Source of the DNA: an uncultured Euryhalocaulis sp.
GTDB lineage: Bacteria; Pseudomonadota; Alphaproteobacteria; Caulobacterales; Maricaulaceae
DNA length: 64,000 nucleotides
Assembly: GCA_913055605.1 (NCBI GenBank)
Contig: CAJXKJ010000006.1
Coordinates: forward strand, 1-64,000
Direction of reading: 5' to 3'
The notes beneath the pieces were generated by a model. That model made no database searches and was not told where the DNA came from. It saw nothing but the letters and a program-made list of their open reading frames with translations. Shown piece after piece: positions 11,103-20,324 of this stretch. Made by a program: the position numbers and the translations under genes. Each line of letters starts with the position of its first letter. Position 1 is the first letter of the stretch.

Positions 11103-12026
11103 TCAGGCGATCTGCGGTGCCAGGGCTCCGGTCAGGTCTTCGGCCTGCGGCGGGGTCCAGGGCTCGGCCGCGTCGGCGCCCCAGCCCAGTTTCTGGAAGA
11201 CCCGCGCCATGGCCAGTTTCGCGACCCGTTCGGCGAGATTGGCGTTCGCCGCCGGAGACGGATTGAGGCCGAAGCGGCGGCGCAGCACGGCGTTGGTGTA
11301 ATAGACGCCGTTCTGCAGGGCCGAGCGCCAGCTGGAATATTCGGTGGTGACCGAGACGTTCAGGCCGGCCACGTTTTCGACCCGGTGCGGGCTGTGCAGC
11401 GGCCAGGACAGCATGTCGCCCGGCGTCAGCTCATAGATTTCCGCCGACCGCTCGAAACTGGCGTCGTAGGGCAGGTCGTCGCGGGCGATGTCCAGCATAT
11501 GCACTTCCATATCCTCGTCGCGCAGATGCGGCTGGGCGTTTGGATAGACGTGGATGCGCTTCACCCCGCGGACGTGCCACAGGATCACGTCGGTCTTGTC
11601 GGCGTGATAGGGCACGCGGGCGGCGGGCGAAGAGATCAGGATGCCGCCGGAAAACCGGGTCGGACGGAAGCGCGGCGCCAGGCGGCGCAGGTCGGAGAAG
11701 GCCGACTCGATCAGCTCCAGATATTCCGGGTGGATGTTCATCGCGCGGCGCAGATTGATCCACAGCTTGCCCTGGTGGGCGGCGTGGACCAGCGCGGCGC
11801 CGCTCATGTCGCCGATTTCCCCGGCGGGCAGGATCTCGTGGCCCTGCTCGTCATGGGTCGGCGCGCAGAAATCGGACAGTTCGCGCGGGTGTTTGTCGAC
11901 CAGGGCCGCCAGCGCTTCGTCGCTGAACAGCTGGGATTCCTGAAGACGGTGACGCGCCTTCACGATGGCCTCGCCGAAATCGCGGGACATGCGGGGAGTC
12001 CAGGATTGGAACGCCGAATGTTGCAT
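11103..12026 (-). CDS. Cupin/JmjC-like oxygenase-fold protein
   Basis: 308 aa from MQHSAFQSW; VPYHADKTDVILWHVRGVKRIHVYP ... LTPGDMLSWPLHSPHRVENVAGLNVSVTTEY. Confidence 0.7.
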   Translation of the reverse strand: MQHSAFQSWTPRMSRDFGEAIVKARHRLQESQLFSDEALAALVDKHPRELSDFCAPTHDEQGHEILPAGEIGDMSGAALVHAAHQGKLWINLRRAMNIHPEYLELIESAFSDLRRLAPRFRPTRFSGGILISSPAARVPYHADKTDVILWHVRGVKRIHVYPNAQPHLRDEDMEVHMLDIARDDLPYDASFERSAEIYELTPGDMLSWPLHSPHRVENVAGLNVSVTTEYSSWRSALQNGVYYTNAVLRRRFGLNPSPAANANLAERVAKLAMARVFQKLGWGADAAEPWTPPQAEDLTGALAPQIA

Positions 12027-12166
12027 TTCACCCTCCTTGGCCGCCGCTGTTGTCTCATTTCGGGCGGATCGGCGGCCCGTTCGGAGGGCACGGAGCAAGC
12101 GCCGGGCCAATTTCGCGCATTAGGGGAACGTTGACCGCGCCAGCGCGTGCGCCACACTCCGGCGCG

Positions 12167-13912
12167 ATGATCCCGGAGCGCGCCTTCGACACGCCTTTCC
12201 TGAAGCGCCTCGGCGAGGCCGGCCGGCGGGCGCTGCGCAAGGACGGGTCCTGGTACGCAGTGCCGGGCGGCAGCGCGCTGTATCTGAGAGGCGATCCGTC
12301 CGACTGCTTCTATGTGGTCATCAGCGGCGCGCTGGGCGCCTTCAACGAGACCGAGGACGGGCGGCTGGAGCTGCTGGGCCTGATCCGGCCCGGCCAGCCG
12401 GTCGGGGAAATGGCCCTGTTCGCGGACGAGCCGCACCGGTCCTCCGTCTATGCGGTGCGGGACAGCGAGGTCGTCGCCATCCCCAAGGGGCCGTTCTTCG
12501 CCCTGGTGCGGAATGACCCCGAGACGATGGGCGACCTGACAAGGCTGATGGTGGCGCGGATGCGCCGGGCGAGCCCGCAAAGCTCCGCGCCCCGGGTGTT
12601 CGCCCTGATCTCCACCTCCCCGTCCATCGACCTGACCACGCTCGGCCGGATGCTGGAATCCGAAATCCGCGCCAGCGGCGTGCGCGCGGCGTTCCGCCCG
12701 GCCGCCTCGCTGGAGGACGAGGAAGCCGAGATCAGCGCGATGGAGGCGGAGAACGATTACGTCATCCTGGGCGCGCCGCTGAACGACTCGCTGTGGACGC
12801 GGTCGGTGCTGCGCCAGGCCGACCGGATCTGGCTGATGGTGCGCGCCGACGCCCGGCCCTCCTACCCGATCTTTCCGGAGGATTTCTCCCCCCTCTCCGA
12901 CCTGCGGCTGGTGGACGTGGTGATGCTGCATCCGGGGGAGACCGGATACGGGGCCAGCGCCGAGCAATGGCGCGCGGCGGCCGGGGCGGCGCGCGTGTTC
13001 CACTGGCGGCCGGGCAACCGCGACGATCTGGCGATGCTGGGGCGCACCATGGCCGGCCGGTCGGTCGGGCTGGTTCTGTCCGGCGGCGGGGCGCGCGCCT
13101 ATGCCCATGTTGGCGCCATCCGGGCCCTGCGCGAGGCGGGCTTTACCTTCGACTTCCTGGGCGGCACCAGCATGGGGGCGATCATCGCCGCCGGCGTCGC
13201 CATGGGATGGGACGACGACGAGCTGGAGCGCCGGGTGCGCGAGGCGTTCGTCACATCGTCCCCCCTCAGCGACTGGGTGCTGCCGGTGGTGTCGCTGGCG
13301 CGCGGCGAACAGGTGGACCGGCGGCTGGCCACGCATTTCGGGGACACCGAAATCTGCGATATGGAGCGGCCGTTCTTCTGTGTGTCCGCCAATCTCAGCA
13401 GCGGCGAGCCGCATATCCACCGCTCCGGCGTGGTGCGGCAGGCCCTGCGCGCCTCGGTCGCCATTCCGGGCCTGCTGCCGCCGCAGGTGCGCGACGGACA
13501 GGTCCTGGTCGACGGCGCGGTAATGGCGAACTTCCCCGCCGAGCAGATGCGCAATTTCCATCGCGGCCCGATCGTGGGCGTGAATGTCAGCCGCGCCGGC
13601 GCCATCGACGCGGAGGATTTTGTCGATCCGCCCGGTTTTCTGGGCTGGATCCTGCGCCACGGCTTCCGCGATCCGCCGCCGATCGCCAGCCTGCTGATCC
13701 GATCGGCCACCGTCGGCGTACAAGGGGAAGCGATCCTGCATACGCGGATCGCGGACATGCTGATCGCGCCGAAGCTGTCAGGCATCGATATGCGCGACTG
13801 GCGCGCCTACGACATGGCCGTCGAGCAGGGCTATGCCGAGGCGGTGGCGGAGCTGAAGGAGCTGGGCGGAGGCCCGGAAAGCCTGCGCAGACGGCGTCAG
13901 CCCGTTACCTGA
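12167..13912 (+). CDS. Patatin-like phospholipase with N-terminal cyclic-nucleotide-binding domain (NTE/RssA-type)
   Basis: GLVLSGGGARAYAHVGAIRALREAG, GGTSMGAI (GxSxG), DGAVMANFPAEQM; N-terminal cNMP-like GGSALYLRGDPSDCFYVVISGALGAF. Confidence 0.93.
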   Translation: MIPERAFDTPFLKRLGEAGRRALRKDGSWYAVPGGSALYLRGDPSDCFYVVISGALGAFNETEDGRLELLGLIRPGQPVGEMALFADEPHRSSVYAVRDSEVVAIPKGPFFALVRNDPETMGDLTRLMVARMRRASPQSSAPRVFALISTSPSIDLTTLGRMLESEIRASGVRAAFRPAASLEDEEAEISAMEAENDYVILGAPLNDSLWTRSVLRQADRIWLMVRADARPSYPIFPEDFSPLSDLRLVDVVMLHPGETGYGASAEQWRAAAGAARVFHWRPGNRDDLAMLGRTMAGRSVGLVLSGGGARAYAHVGAIRALREAGFTFDFLGGTSMGAIIAAGVAMGWDDDELERRVREAFVTSSPLSDWVLPVVSLARGEQVDRRLATHFGDTEICDMERPFFCVSANLSSGEPHIHRSGVVRQALRASVAIPGLLPPQVRDGQVLVDGAVMANFPAEQMRNFHRGPIVGVNVSRAGAIDAEDFVDPPGFLGWILRHGFRDPPPIASLLIRSATVGVQGEAILHTRIADMLIAPKLSGIDMRDWRAYDMAVEQGYAEAVAELKELGGGPESLRRRRQPVT

Positions 13913-14122
13913 ATCTGAATCCTGCGCGGCGAAAATGCCACGCTTGGAGCGGATTTGAAGAAAAGCTGCACGACCCGGGCGCCACCTTTTCAAGCTTAAC
14001 CGTTTTTCAAGCTGAGCCCACGGAAACTCACGACTGTAGCGACCAAGAATAGGTCGTGGGGTGAGCAGGGAGCGACACGGACCCGGGGAAGGCCGACGCA
14101 CCCAATTTGTGGGAGAAGTTCC

Positions 14123-14413
14123 ATGGCGTTTACCGATGTCGAAGTTCAAGAAGCGCATCAGGCGCTGCAAGCCGACCCGTCCGGTGAGGACCTGTATCGG
14201 CTGGGCCTGATCTACTCCACCGGCGAAGGCGACACCGCCAACCTGGTCGAGGCGCATAAATGGTTCAATCTGGCGGCGATGATGGGCAGCGAAGCGGCGA
14301 AGCAATATCGCGGCGACCTGGCCCGTGAAATGAGCACGGCGGAAATCGCGGCGGCGCAACGTGCGGCCCGCGAATGGCTGCTGATGCAACGCGGCGAACC
14401 GACCCGTCACTGA
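14123..14413 (+). CDS. Small Sel1-repeat-like protein
   Basis: 96 aa; LYRLGLIYSTGEGDTANLVEAHKWFNLAAMMGSEAAKQYRGDLAREMS. Confidence 0.75.
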   Translation: MAFTDVEVQEAHQALQADPSGEDLYRLGLIYSTGEGDTANLVEAHKWFNLAAMMGSEAAKQYRGDLAREMSTAEIAAAQRAAREWLLMQRGEPTRH

Positions 14414-14428
14414 CGTCTCCTTCGCTGC

Positions 14429-14445
14429 GGGCGCCGATGGCGCCC
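14429..14445 (+). terminator. Hairpin downstream of the Sel1-like gene
   Basis: GGGCGCC-GAT-GGCGCCC followed by TTCCC; weak T-tract. Confidence 0.45.
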
Positions 14446-14887
14446 TTCCCGGCGCGGCTCGTCCGCGCAGGATAAATCGTCTCCGCGCGCACGGCGCCGG
14501 AGCGGCGAGAGGGATGCAGGACGCCTGAGGCTTCGCCTCGAAGTGTCTGTTGTATTGCGAAACGCCAGGCGCCCCGCGCGTGGATTTCTCGAAGGCTCTC
14601 GCCCCCGGTTCCAGAGCGGGATTGGGATGGTCGGTCGTGTAGTGCCATCCGCCCTGCCCGCCGGCCGCGCCGGTCCGCCGGATGTCACCCCGGCGTGCGG
14701 ACGCGCCACGCACTTCCAACCGCCGCAAGTGACTGAGCCCGCGTCCCGAGTGCGGCCGGAACGGTTTCATCCTATCCGCGATCCGCGCGCGGCGGAGACC
14801 GCCGGCGCTCTCCGCCCGATCAGGCGCGCGAAAGCCCCGCACGCGCGTATGGCGCACGCCGGACGTCCCCCGAATTTTCGATAAGGC

Positions 14888-15709
14888 TTACGGAATCGAG
14901 GCGTTGGTCTGAACGCGCTCGTAATCGTCGCCGAGCGCGTAGGAGAAGCCGATATTGAACGGGATCAGGTCGCGCACCTGCTGCATGAAGATCCCGGCGC
15001 CGGCGAGGCCCGAGCGCGGCACGAAAACGATGTCGTATCGGACCAGCACGTCGTAATCGCCGCCCTCCACGCCGCGCAGCGTGGCGGCCAGGTCGACCTC
15101 CCGCCGCATCGGGCGGCCGTTGGCGGCGCGCCGGATGATGGATACGTCCCCGCGGTCGGCCGAATCGGCGAAGCCGCCGGCCAGCGCGATGGCCTCCAGC
15201 GCCCCCATCGGCCCGGGCAGGTCGTACATGCCCGGCTGGCCGACCTCGCCCAGCACCAGAATTTTCTGAGAGCCGAAGCCGATCGGCGAAATCTCCACAT
15301 AAGGCCGGCGCAGGTCGCGCGAGAGCGCGCTGGACAGCGAGGCCTCCACATCCGGCGTGGAGCGGTTGGCCGCCATCACCGCCCCGGCATAGGGAAAGTT
15401 GAACCGGCCGTCCGGACCAATGATCACCTGACGCGAGAGCTCGGGCGCGGAAGGCACTGAAATATCGATCTGATCGCCCGGGTACAGCAGATAGTCCGGG
15501 GTGTTCGGACTCCAGGCCTGGAAGTTCGCCGCGGTCCAGTCGTCGACCGGCGGGGGCGGCGGCGCGGGGGCCGGGCCATAGCGGTTGGCGCTGGTCGCCT
15601 CGCGCGCAAAGGGGTTGGTGAGCCCGACCGACTGGGCGCCCTCCTCCAGCGTGCCGCAACCGGCAAGGCCGAGCAGCGCGAGGGCGGCAATTCGCAACGA
15701 AGCGTTCAT
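14888..15709 (-). CDS. hfsD: Polysaccharide export outer-membrane protein (Wza family; HfsD-like)
   Basis: 273 aa lipoprotein (LAGC); YLLYPGDQIDISVPSAPELSRQVIIGPDGRFNFPYAG; LVLGEVGQPGMYDLPG; holdfast-like neighbourhood. Confidence 0.82.
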   Translation of the reverse strand: MNASLRIAALALLGLAGCGTLEEGAQSVGLTNPFAREATSANRYGPAPAPPPPPVDDWTAANFQAWSPNTPDYLLYPGDQIDISVPSAPELSRQVIIGPDGRFNFPYAGAVMAANRSTPDVEASLSSALSRDLRRPYVEISPIGFGSQKILVLGEVGQPGMYDLPGPMGALEAIALAGGFADSADRGDVSIIRRAANGRPMRREVDLAATLRGVEGGDYDVLVRYDIVFVPRSGLAGAGIFMQQVRDLIPFNIGFSYALGDDYERVQTNASIP

Positions 15710-15802
15710 GGACGTAAATCTACCGGTAAAGAATAAGGAAAATTTAAAGTCTGGGGCTCAATTCTCGGTTCTTAACCATATCCGCGCGGACCCCTTTTCC
15801 TG

Positions 15803-17407
15803 ATGCCTCGCGAGCAGACCTATCGGCCCGCAGACGCGAGCCCCCCACCCCCGACCGGCATCGGCGATGTCGCGCTGATGCTGTGGCGCGAGCGCGGCTT
15901 CATGCTGGTCGTGTTCCTGATCTGCTTCGTGCTGCTGGCCGGGGCGGCCTATGCGGTGTTCGACAAGACCTATACCGCGCGCACCAGCCTGCTGGTCCGG
16001 CTGGACGAGGCCTACGCCTATAACCCGGTGCTGGGTCAGGCGAGCGCCGGCGGGTCGTTCGGCATCGACCAGATCATCCAGTCCGAAGTGAACATCCTGA
16101 ACGCCGAGGTTCTGAAACAGCGGACACTGGAGACGATGGGCCTGCGCGCGGTCTATCCGGACCTGGCCAACGATTTTGTCGAGGCCGCGCCCGGCGATGC
16201 GCGCGACCGCGTGTTCGCCCAGGCGGTGCGGCGGGTGAGCCAGAACCTGTCGGTCGGCTCCGCCCCTGGTGCTGCGAACATCCAGGCCAGCTTCACGCAC
16301 GAGCGCGCCGACACGGCGAGCCGATTCCTGAACGCGCTGGTGGCCGAATATCTGCGCTATCGCCCCGAGGTTCTGCTGTCCTACAGCCCCGAAGGCTATG
16401 CCGACCGGCGCGAGGATTACGAGGCGCGGCTGGCCGGGGCGAACCGGGCGCTGGAAGGCTTCCTGCAGGAAAACGAGATCGGGGATTTCGAATCCTATCG
16501 CGCCGGCCTGCAGGAACGGCAGGTGGACGTGGCCGCCGCCCTGTACGCCGCGCAGGCGGACCTGGCCCAGACGCAGGCCCAGCTGGGCGCGCTGCGCAGC
16601 CGGATGAGCCAGCTGCCCGCCGAGATCGAACAATATGTCGACAACGACGCCAGCGGGCGCCTGCTGGACCTGATGCTGGAGCGCGAGGAGCTGCGCTCCC
16701 GCTACACCGACGATTCGATCCCGGTTCAGGAGATCGACCAGCGCATCGCGCAGCTGTCCCAGTTCGTCGCCGCCGGCGGCGCGGAGGGCGCGGGCAGCCG
16801 CCGCGTCGGGCCGAACCCGGTGCGGCAGGCGCTGGAGACCGACGAGCTGCAGCTGACCGGACAGGCCGCGGCGCTGGACCGCCGGGTCGCCGAGCTGACG
16901 CGCCAGCGCAACCAGCTTCAGGACGAACAGATCCGCATCCAGGGCCTGGCCCCGCAATACGAACGGCTGGCGCGGGACATCTCCTCGCTGCAGGCGACGG
17001 TGGACGCCATCGCCACGCGGCAGGAGGCGGACCGCGCTCAGCGGGACCTCGCCTCCGGCGCGCTGGACAATGTCTCCATCGTGCAGCCGGCGGTGCCGCC
17101 CTCGCAGGGCAGCAGCATGAAGAAGCCGGCGATGGCCGGGGCGCTGATCGTGTCCGGTTTCATCTCGCTCCTGGCCGGTCTGGTGCGCGGCGTGCTGCGC
17201 GGCGGGCCGCTGACCTGGCCGGCCTGGACCGCGCCGGTGCGCACCGCGCCGCGTCCCGTGCAGGCGGCGCGGCCGAAGAAAGCCGCCGCCCAGCCGCGCT
17301 ATCTGGACGAGGCGGCGGCGGCGCCCGATCCCTATGACCCGCCGCCCAGACTGCCCGTGCTGGCCGTGATCCAGAAGCGCGCGGACCCGGCGCCAAGCTA
17401 TGTCTGA
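15803..17407 (+). CDS. hfsA: Wzz/GumC-type polysaccharide co-polymerase (HfsA-like)
   Basis: 534 aa; N- and C-terminal TM helices with long coiled-coil; SEVNILNAEVLKQRTLETMG. Confidence 0.82.
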   Translation: MPREQTYRPADASPPPPTGIGDVALMLWRERGFMLVVFLICFVLLAGAAYAVFDKTYTARTSLLVRLDEAYAYNPVLGQASAGGSFGIDQIIQSEVNILNAEVLKQRTLETMGLRAVYPDLANDFVEAAPGDARDRVFAQAVRRVSQNLSVGSAPGAANIQASFTHERADTASRFLNALVAEYLRYRPEVLLSYSPEGYADRREDYEARLAGANRALEGFLQENEIGDFESYRAGLQERQVDVAAALYAAQADLAQTQAQLGALRSRMSQLPAEIEQYVDNDASGRLLDLMLEREELRSRYTDDSIPVQEIDQRIAQLSQFVAAGGAEGAGSRRVGPNPVRQALETDELQLTGQAAALDRRVAELTRQRNQLQDEQIRIQGLAPQYERLARDISSLQATVDAIATRQEADRAQRDLASGALDNVSIVQPAVPPSQGSSMKKPAMAGALIVSGFISLLAGLVRGVLRGGPLTWPAWTAPVRTAPRPVQAARPKKAAAQPRYLDEAAAAPDPYDPPPRLPVLAVIQKRADPAPSYV

Positions 17408-19541
17408 CGCCGCCGCCGCCAGCTGGCGGGATGCGGCGATCATGGACCCCGCCGTTCAGGCGGGCCTGCGCCGCCTGGCGGCGATGATCGAGGTCGGCGC
17501 GGCGATTGTCTGCCTGCTGCTGTTCTCCCAGACGCTGGCGGTGTTTTTCGACCCGACCCTGACCTCCGACGAACAGCCGCTGCTGCGTCTGTTGTGGTAC
17601 CCGGTCTATCTGTTCGCGCTGGCCGCGGCGCTGATCCGGCCGCTGCGCTCGGCCCGCTATGTCGCGTTCAACGTGCTGGCGCTGGCCCCGGTGGCGGTGG
17701 CGGTGGCCTCCACGATGTGGTCGATCGAGCCGGACATCACGTTCCGGCGGACCGTGGCGCTGGCCTTCACCACGCTGTTCGGCCTGTACCTGGCCTCGCG
17801 CTTCAGCTGGCGCGACCTGATCCTGCTGCTGGCCGTGGTGTTCGGCGTGCTGGCGCTGGCCAGCCAATTCTGGATCGTCGCCATCCCCTCGCGCGGGATC
17901 ATGTCGGTGGAATTCCCCGGCGCGTGGCAGGGCGTGTTCCCGCAGAAGAACGAGCTCGGCTCCATGATGTCGCGCGGGGCGCTGGTGTTCGGGGCGCTGC
18001 TGGCGCTGTACCCGGATCTGCGGCGCAGGGCGTGGGTGTGGGGCGGGCTGACGCTGTGCGTCTTCCTCGTCCTCATGTCGACGTCGAAGACTTCGCTGCT
18101 GGCGCTGCTGTCGATCCCGACGGTGATGATCTCCGTCGCCCTGCTGCGCCGCGACGCGCTGAGCGCGCTGGCCTATGTCGCGCTGGTCGGGCTGGGCGCG
18201 ACGATCCTGGGCGGGCTGATGATCTGGAATCTCGGCATGTTCTTCGAACTGCTGGGCAAGGACCCGACCCTGACCGGCCGGACCGATATCTGGGAGGCGC
18301 TGCTGCGCTCCATCTCCGACAAGCCGTGGCTGGGCTATGGCTATGACGTGTTCTGGCGCGGGGAGTACGGGCCGGCCTACTGGGTCCGCGTGGCGACCGA
18401 GTGGAAGGTACCGAGCGCGCACAATGGCTGGCTGGAGACGGCGCTCTCCATCGGGGTGATCGGGCTGGCGGTCGCGGTCGTCTATGTCGCGGCGGGCGCG
18501 TTTGCGGGGTTTCTCAGCATCTGGACGCGGCGGGAGGCGCTGTTCGCCCTGCCCTATGTCGTGCTGACGCTGATCTTCAGCGTGTCCGAAAGCATCATCC
18601 TGCAGCGCAATAACCTCGCCTGGGTGATGTTCGTGGCGATCATCGGCAAGCTGTTCGCGGAGCCCGCCTGGGCCCGGGAGACCGCCCGCGAGACCCCGGC
18701 GAACGACCGGGCGCGGGCGGCTTTGACACCGATCAATACCGCAAAGCCTTGCGAAAGCGGCAGACTCGCCCGACGGGTGAAAGAGCCGTTAACCTTATTT
18801 CGCGTAACTCTGCGCCCAGGAGCGTCGATGATCGATCTCAGCGCGGACTTGGCAGGACTGGCCGCGGGCCTGGACCGAACCCGGCCGGCCGATGGCCGGG
18901 GCCGCGTCATCATGTTCACCTCTCCCCGCGGCGGCACGGGCGTGTCGCTGCTGTCGCGCGAGTTCGCCCGGATGATGGCGCGCCGCGCGCCGCGCGGGGT
19001 GTGGCTGTTCGACCTGGACCTGTCCCGCAACGAGCATTTCGGCGCCTTCACCGGGGCCGATGCGCGGCGGCGCTATGGCCCGATCGGGCCGGCGCTGGAC
19101 GCCACGCTGGGCGAGGACCCGTTCTGGCGCGTGGCCAGCGGCGAGGCCAAGCCGGGCGCGCGGCCCGAGACGATTCCGGCTCTGCTGACGCTGCACCGGG
19201 TCGGCGGCACGCGGCTGTTCGTGTCCCGCTTCCATCCCGAACTGCTGAGCCAGGGGCGGCGGGTGAATATCCGCGCGGCGCACAATTACTGGGAGAAGCT
19301 GCGCGACACGGTGGAGTTGGCGGTGATCGACGCGCCGGCGACCGAACGGTCCTTCGCCGGCCGCCCGCTCTATGGCGAGGCGGACGCGGTGGTGATCGTG
19401 GTGGACGACAGCGAGGAAGCGATCCGCGAGGCCGAATACCTGGCCGAGTCGGTGCGCGACCGCGGCGGCATGCCCGCCGGCGTGATCGTGAACATGGCCG
19501 AGCCGGACGCCGCGCCGGAGCCGGCGCGCCGGGCGAGCTGA
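17400..19541 (+). CDS. Continuous ORF: O-antigen ligase/Wzy-type polymerase (HfsC-like, aa ~1-440) joined to CpsD/BY-kinase-like P-loop domain (HfsB-like, aa ~477-713)
   Basis: 713 aa with no stop; N-terminal polytopic membrane region with PQKNELGSMMSRGAL and TGRTDIWEALL...AHNGWLETALSIGVIGL (Wzy/ligase); C-terminal RVIMFTSPRGGTGVSLLSREFARMM...VWLFDLDLSRNEHF...VIDAPATERSF. Internal SD (AGGAG 18818-18822) and ATG at 18828 in frame. Confidence 0.8.
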   Translation: MSDAAAASWRDAAIMDPAVQAGLRRLAAMIEVGAAIVCLLLFSQTLAVFFDPTLTSDEQPLLRLLWYPVYLFALAAALIRPLRSARYVAFNVLALAPVAVAVASTMWSIEPDITFRRTVALAFTTLFGLYLASRFSWRDLILLLAVVFGVLALASQFWIVAIPSRGIMSVEFPGAWQGVFPQKNELGSMMSRGALVFGALLALYPDLRRRAWVWGGLTLCVFLVLMSTSKTSLLALLSIPTVMISVALLRRDALSALAYVALVGLGATILGGLMIWNLGMFFELLGKDPTLTGRTDIWEALLRSISDKPWLGYGYDVFWRGEYGPAYWVRVATEWKVPSAHNGWLETALSIGVIGLAVAVVYVAAGAFAGFLSIWTRREALFALPYVVLTLIFSVSESIILQRNNLAWVMFVAIIGKLFAEPAWARETARETPANDRARAALTPINTAKPCESGRLARRVKEPLTLFRVTLRPGASMIDLSADLAGLAAGLDRTRPADGRGRVIMFTSPRGGTGVSLLSREFARMMARRAPRGVWLFDLDLSRNEHFGAFTGADARRRYGPIGPALDATLGEDPFWRVASGEAKPGARPETIPALLTLHRVGGTRLFVSRFHPELLSQGRRVNIRAAHNYWEKLRDTVELAVIDAPATERSFAGRPLYGEADAVVIVVDDSEEAIREAEYLAESVRDRGGMPAGVIVNMAEPDAAPEPARRAS

Positions 19542-19544
19542 GCC

Positions 19545-20324
19545 CTACGCCGCGGCGGCGATCACGTCCGCCGCTTCGCTGACGGGAAGAATATCCAGAT
19601 CCAGATCGTGCGCGGTCTCGACCGCCTTGCGCAGCATGTCCGGCGTGCAGCCCCAGCTGGTGGGATCGTCCTGGACGTCATGGGTGAACAGGATCACCCA
19701 AGCGGCTTCGGCGGCGGCGCGCTGCAGCGCCTCCAGCGCGCGGGCGAGGCCCGCCTCGCCATGGTCCAGCGCCACGGCGGGCAGCATGTTGAAATCGGCG
19801 CGGCCGCGCATGCAGCCCGGGCGGACGCCGCGCAGCGTGTCATAGCGCTCGGCCAGCGCGCGCTTCACGCGCGGACCGGCCTCCCCGAACGGAAAGGCGA
19901 AGCTGCGGATCGGGGTTTCGAACCCCATCTTGCGCAGTGCGGCGCGGTTGCGCTCGTCGTCGGCCAGGATGCGGTCCTCCGACGCGCGGGCGCAGTCGAT
20001 ATGGCCGTGCGTATGGGCGCCGATCTCGTGACCGGCGGCCACGAGCCGCGCCAGATCGCCGCCGTCGAACATGGCGCCGTGATGGGTGTCCTGCCCCGCG
20101 AAACCGGTGGAGGCGTAATAGGTGGCGCGGGCGCCGGCGCGCTCCATCTCGGCGGCGCCGACCGTGACGGCGGATTTCGGAAAATCGTCGAAGCTGAAGC
20201 TGACGATGCCGCGCGAGGGGCGCACGCGCTTCAGCCGGCGGCCGGTGGCGCGCGCCTTCCAGCGCAGCGCCTTGCCCATCAGATTGGCGGGCGGGATATA
20301 GGGCGCGTCGTGATCGCCGCTCAC
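19545..20324 (-). CDS. hfsH: Polysaccharide deacetylase family protein (HfsH-like)
   Basis: FSFDDFPKSAV (D-D motif), GHEIGAHTHGHIDC (HxxxH); likely GTG start at 20324 overlapping the GT2 stop (GTGA). Confidence 0.82.
   Translation of the reverse strand: MSGDHDAPYIPPANLMGKALRWKARATGRRLKRVRPSRGIVSFSFDDFPKSAVTVGAAEMERAGARATYYASTGFAGQDTHHGAMFDGGDLARLVAAGHEIGAHTHGHIDCARASEDRILADDERNRAALRKMGFETPIRSFAFPFGEAGPRVKRALAERYDTLRGVRPGCMRGRADFNMLPAVALDHGEAGLARALEALQRAAAEAAWVILFTHDVQDDPTSWGCTPDMLRKAVETAHDLDLDILPVSEAADVIAAAA

Noticed and set aside
11960-13741. 593-aa minus-strand ORF opposite the patatin gene
   Set aside because: Antisense frame of a well-supported cNMP-patatin CDS; low-complexity His/Gln/Arg/Gly composition.
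15710-15802. CtrA site in the hfsD/hfsA divergent promoter
   Set aside because: AT-rich with single TTAA words but no TTAA-N7-TTAA arrangement.
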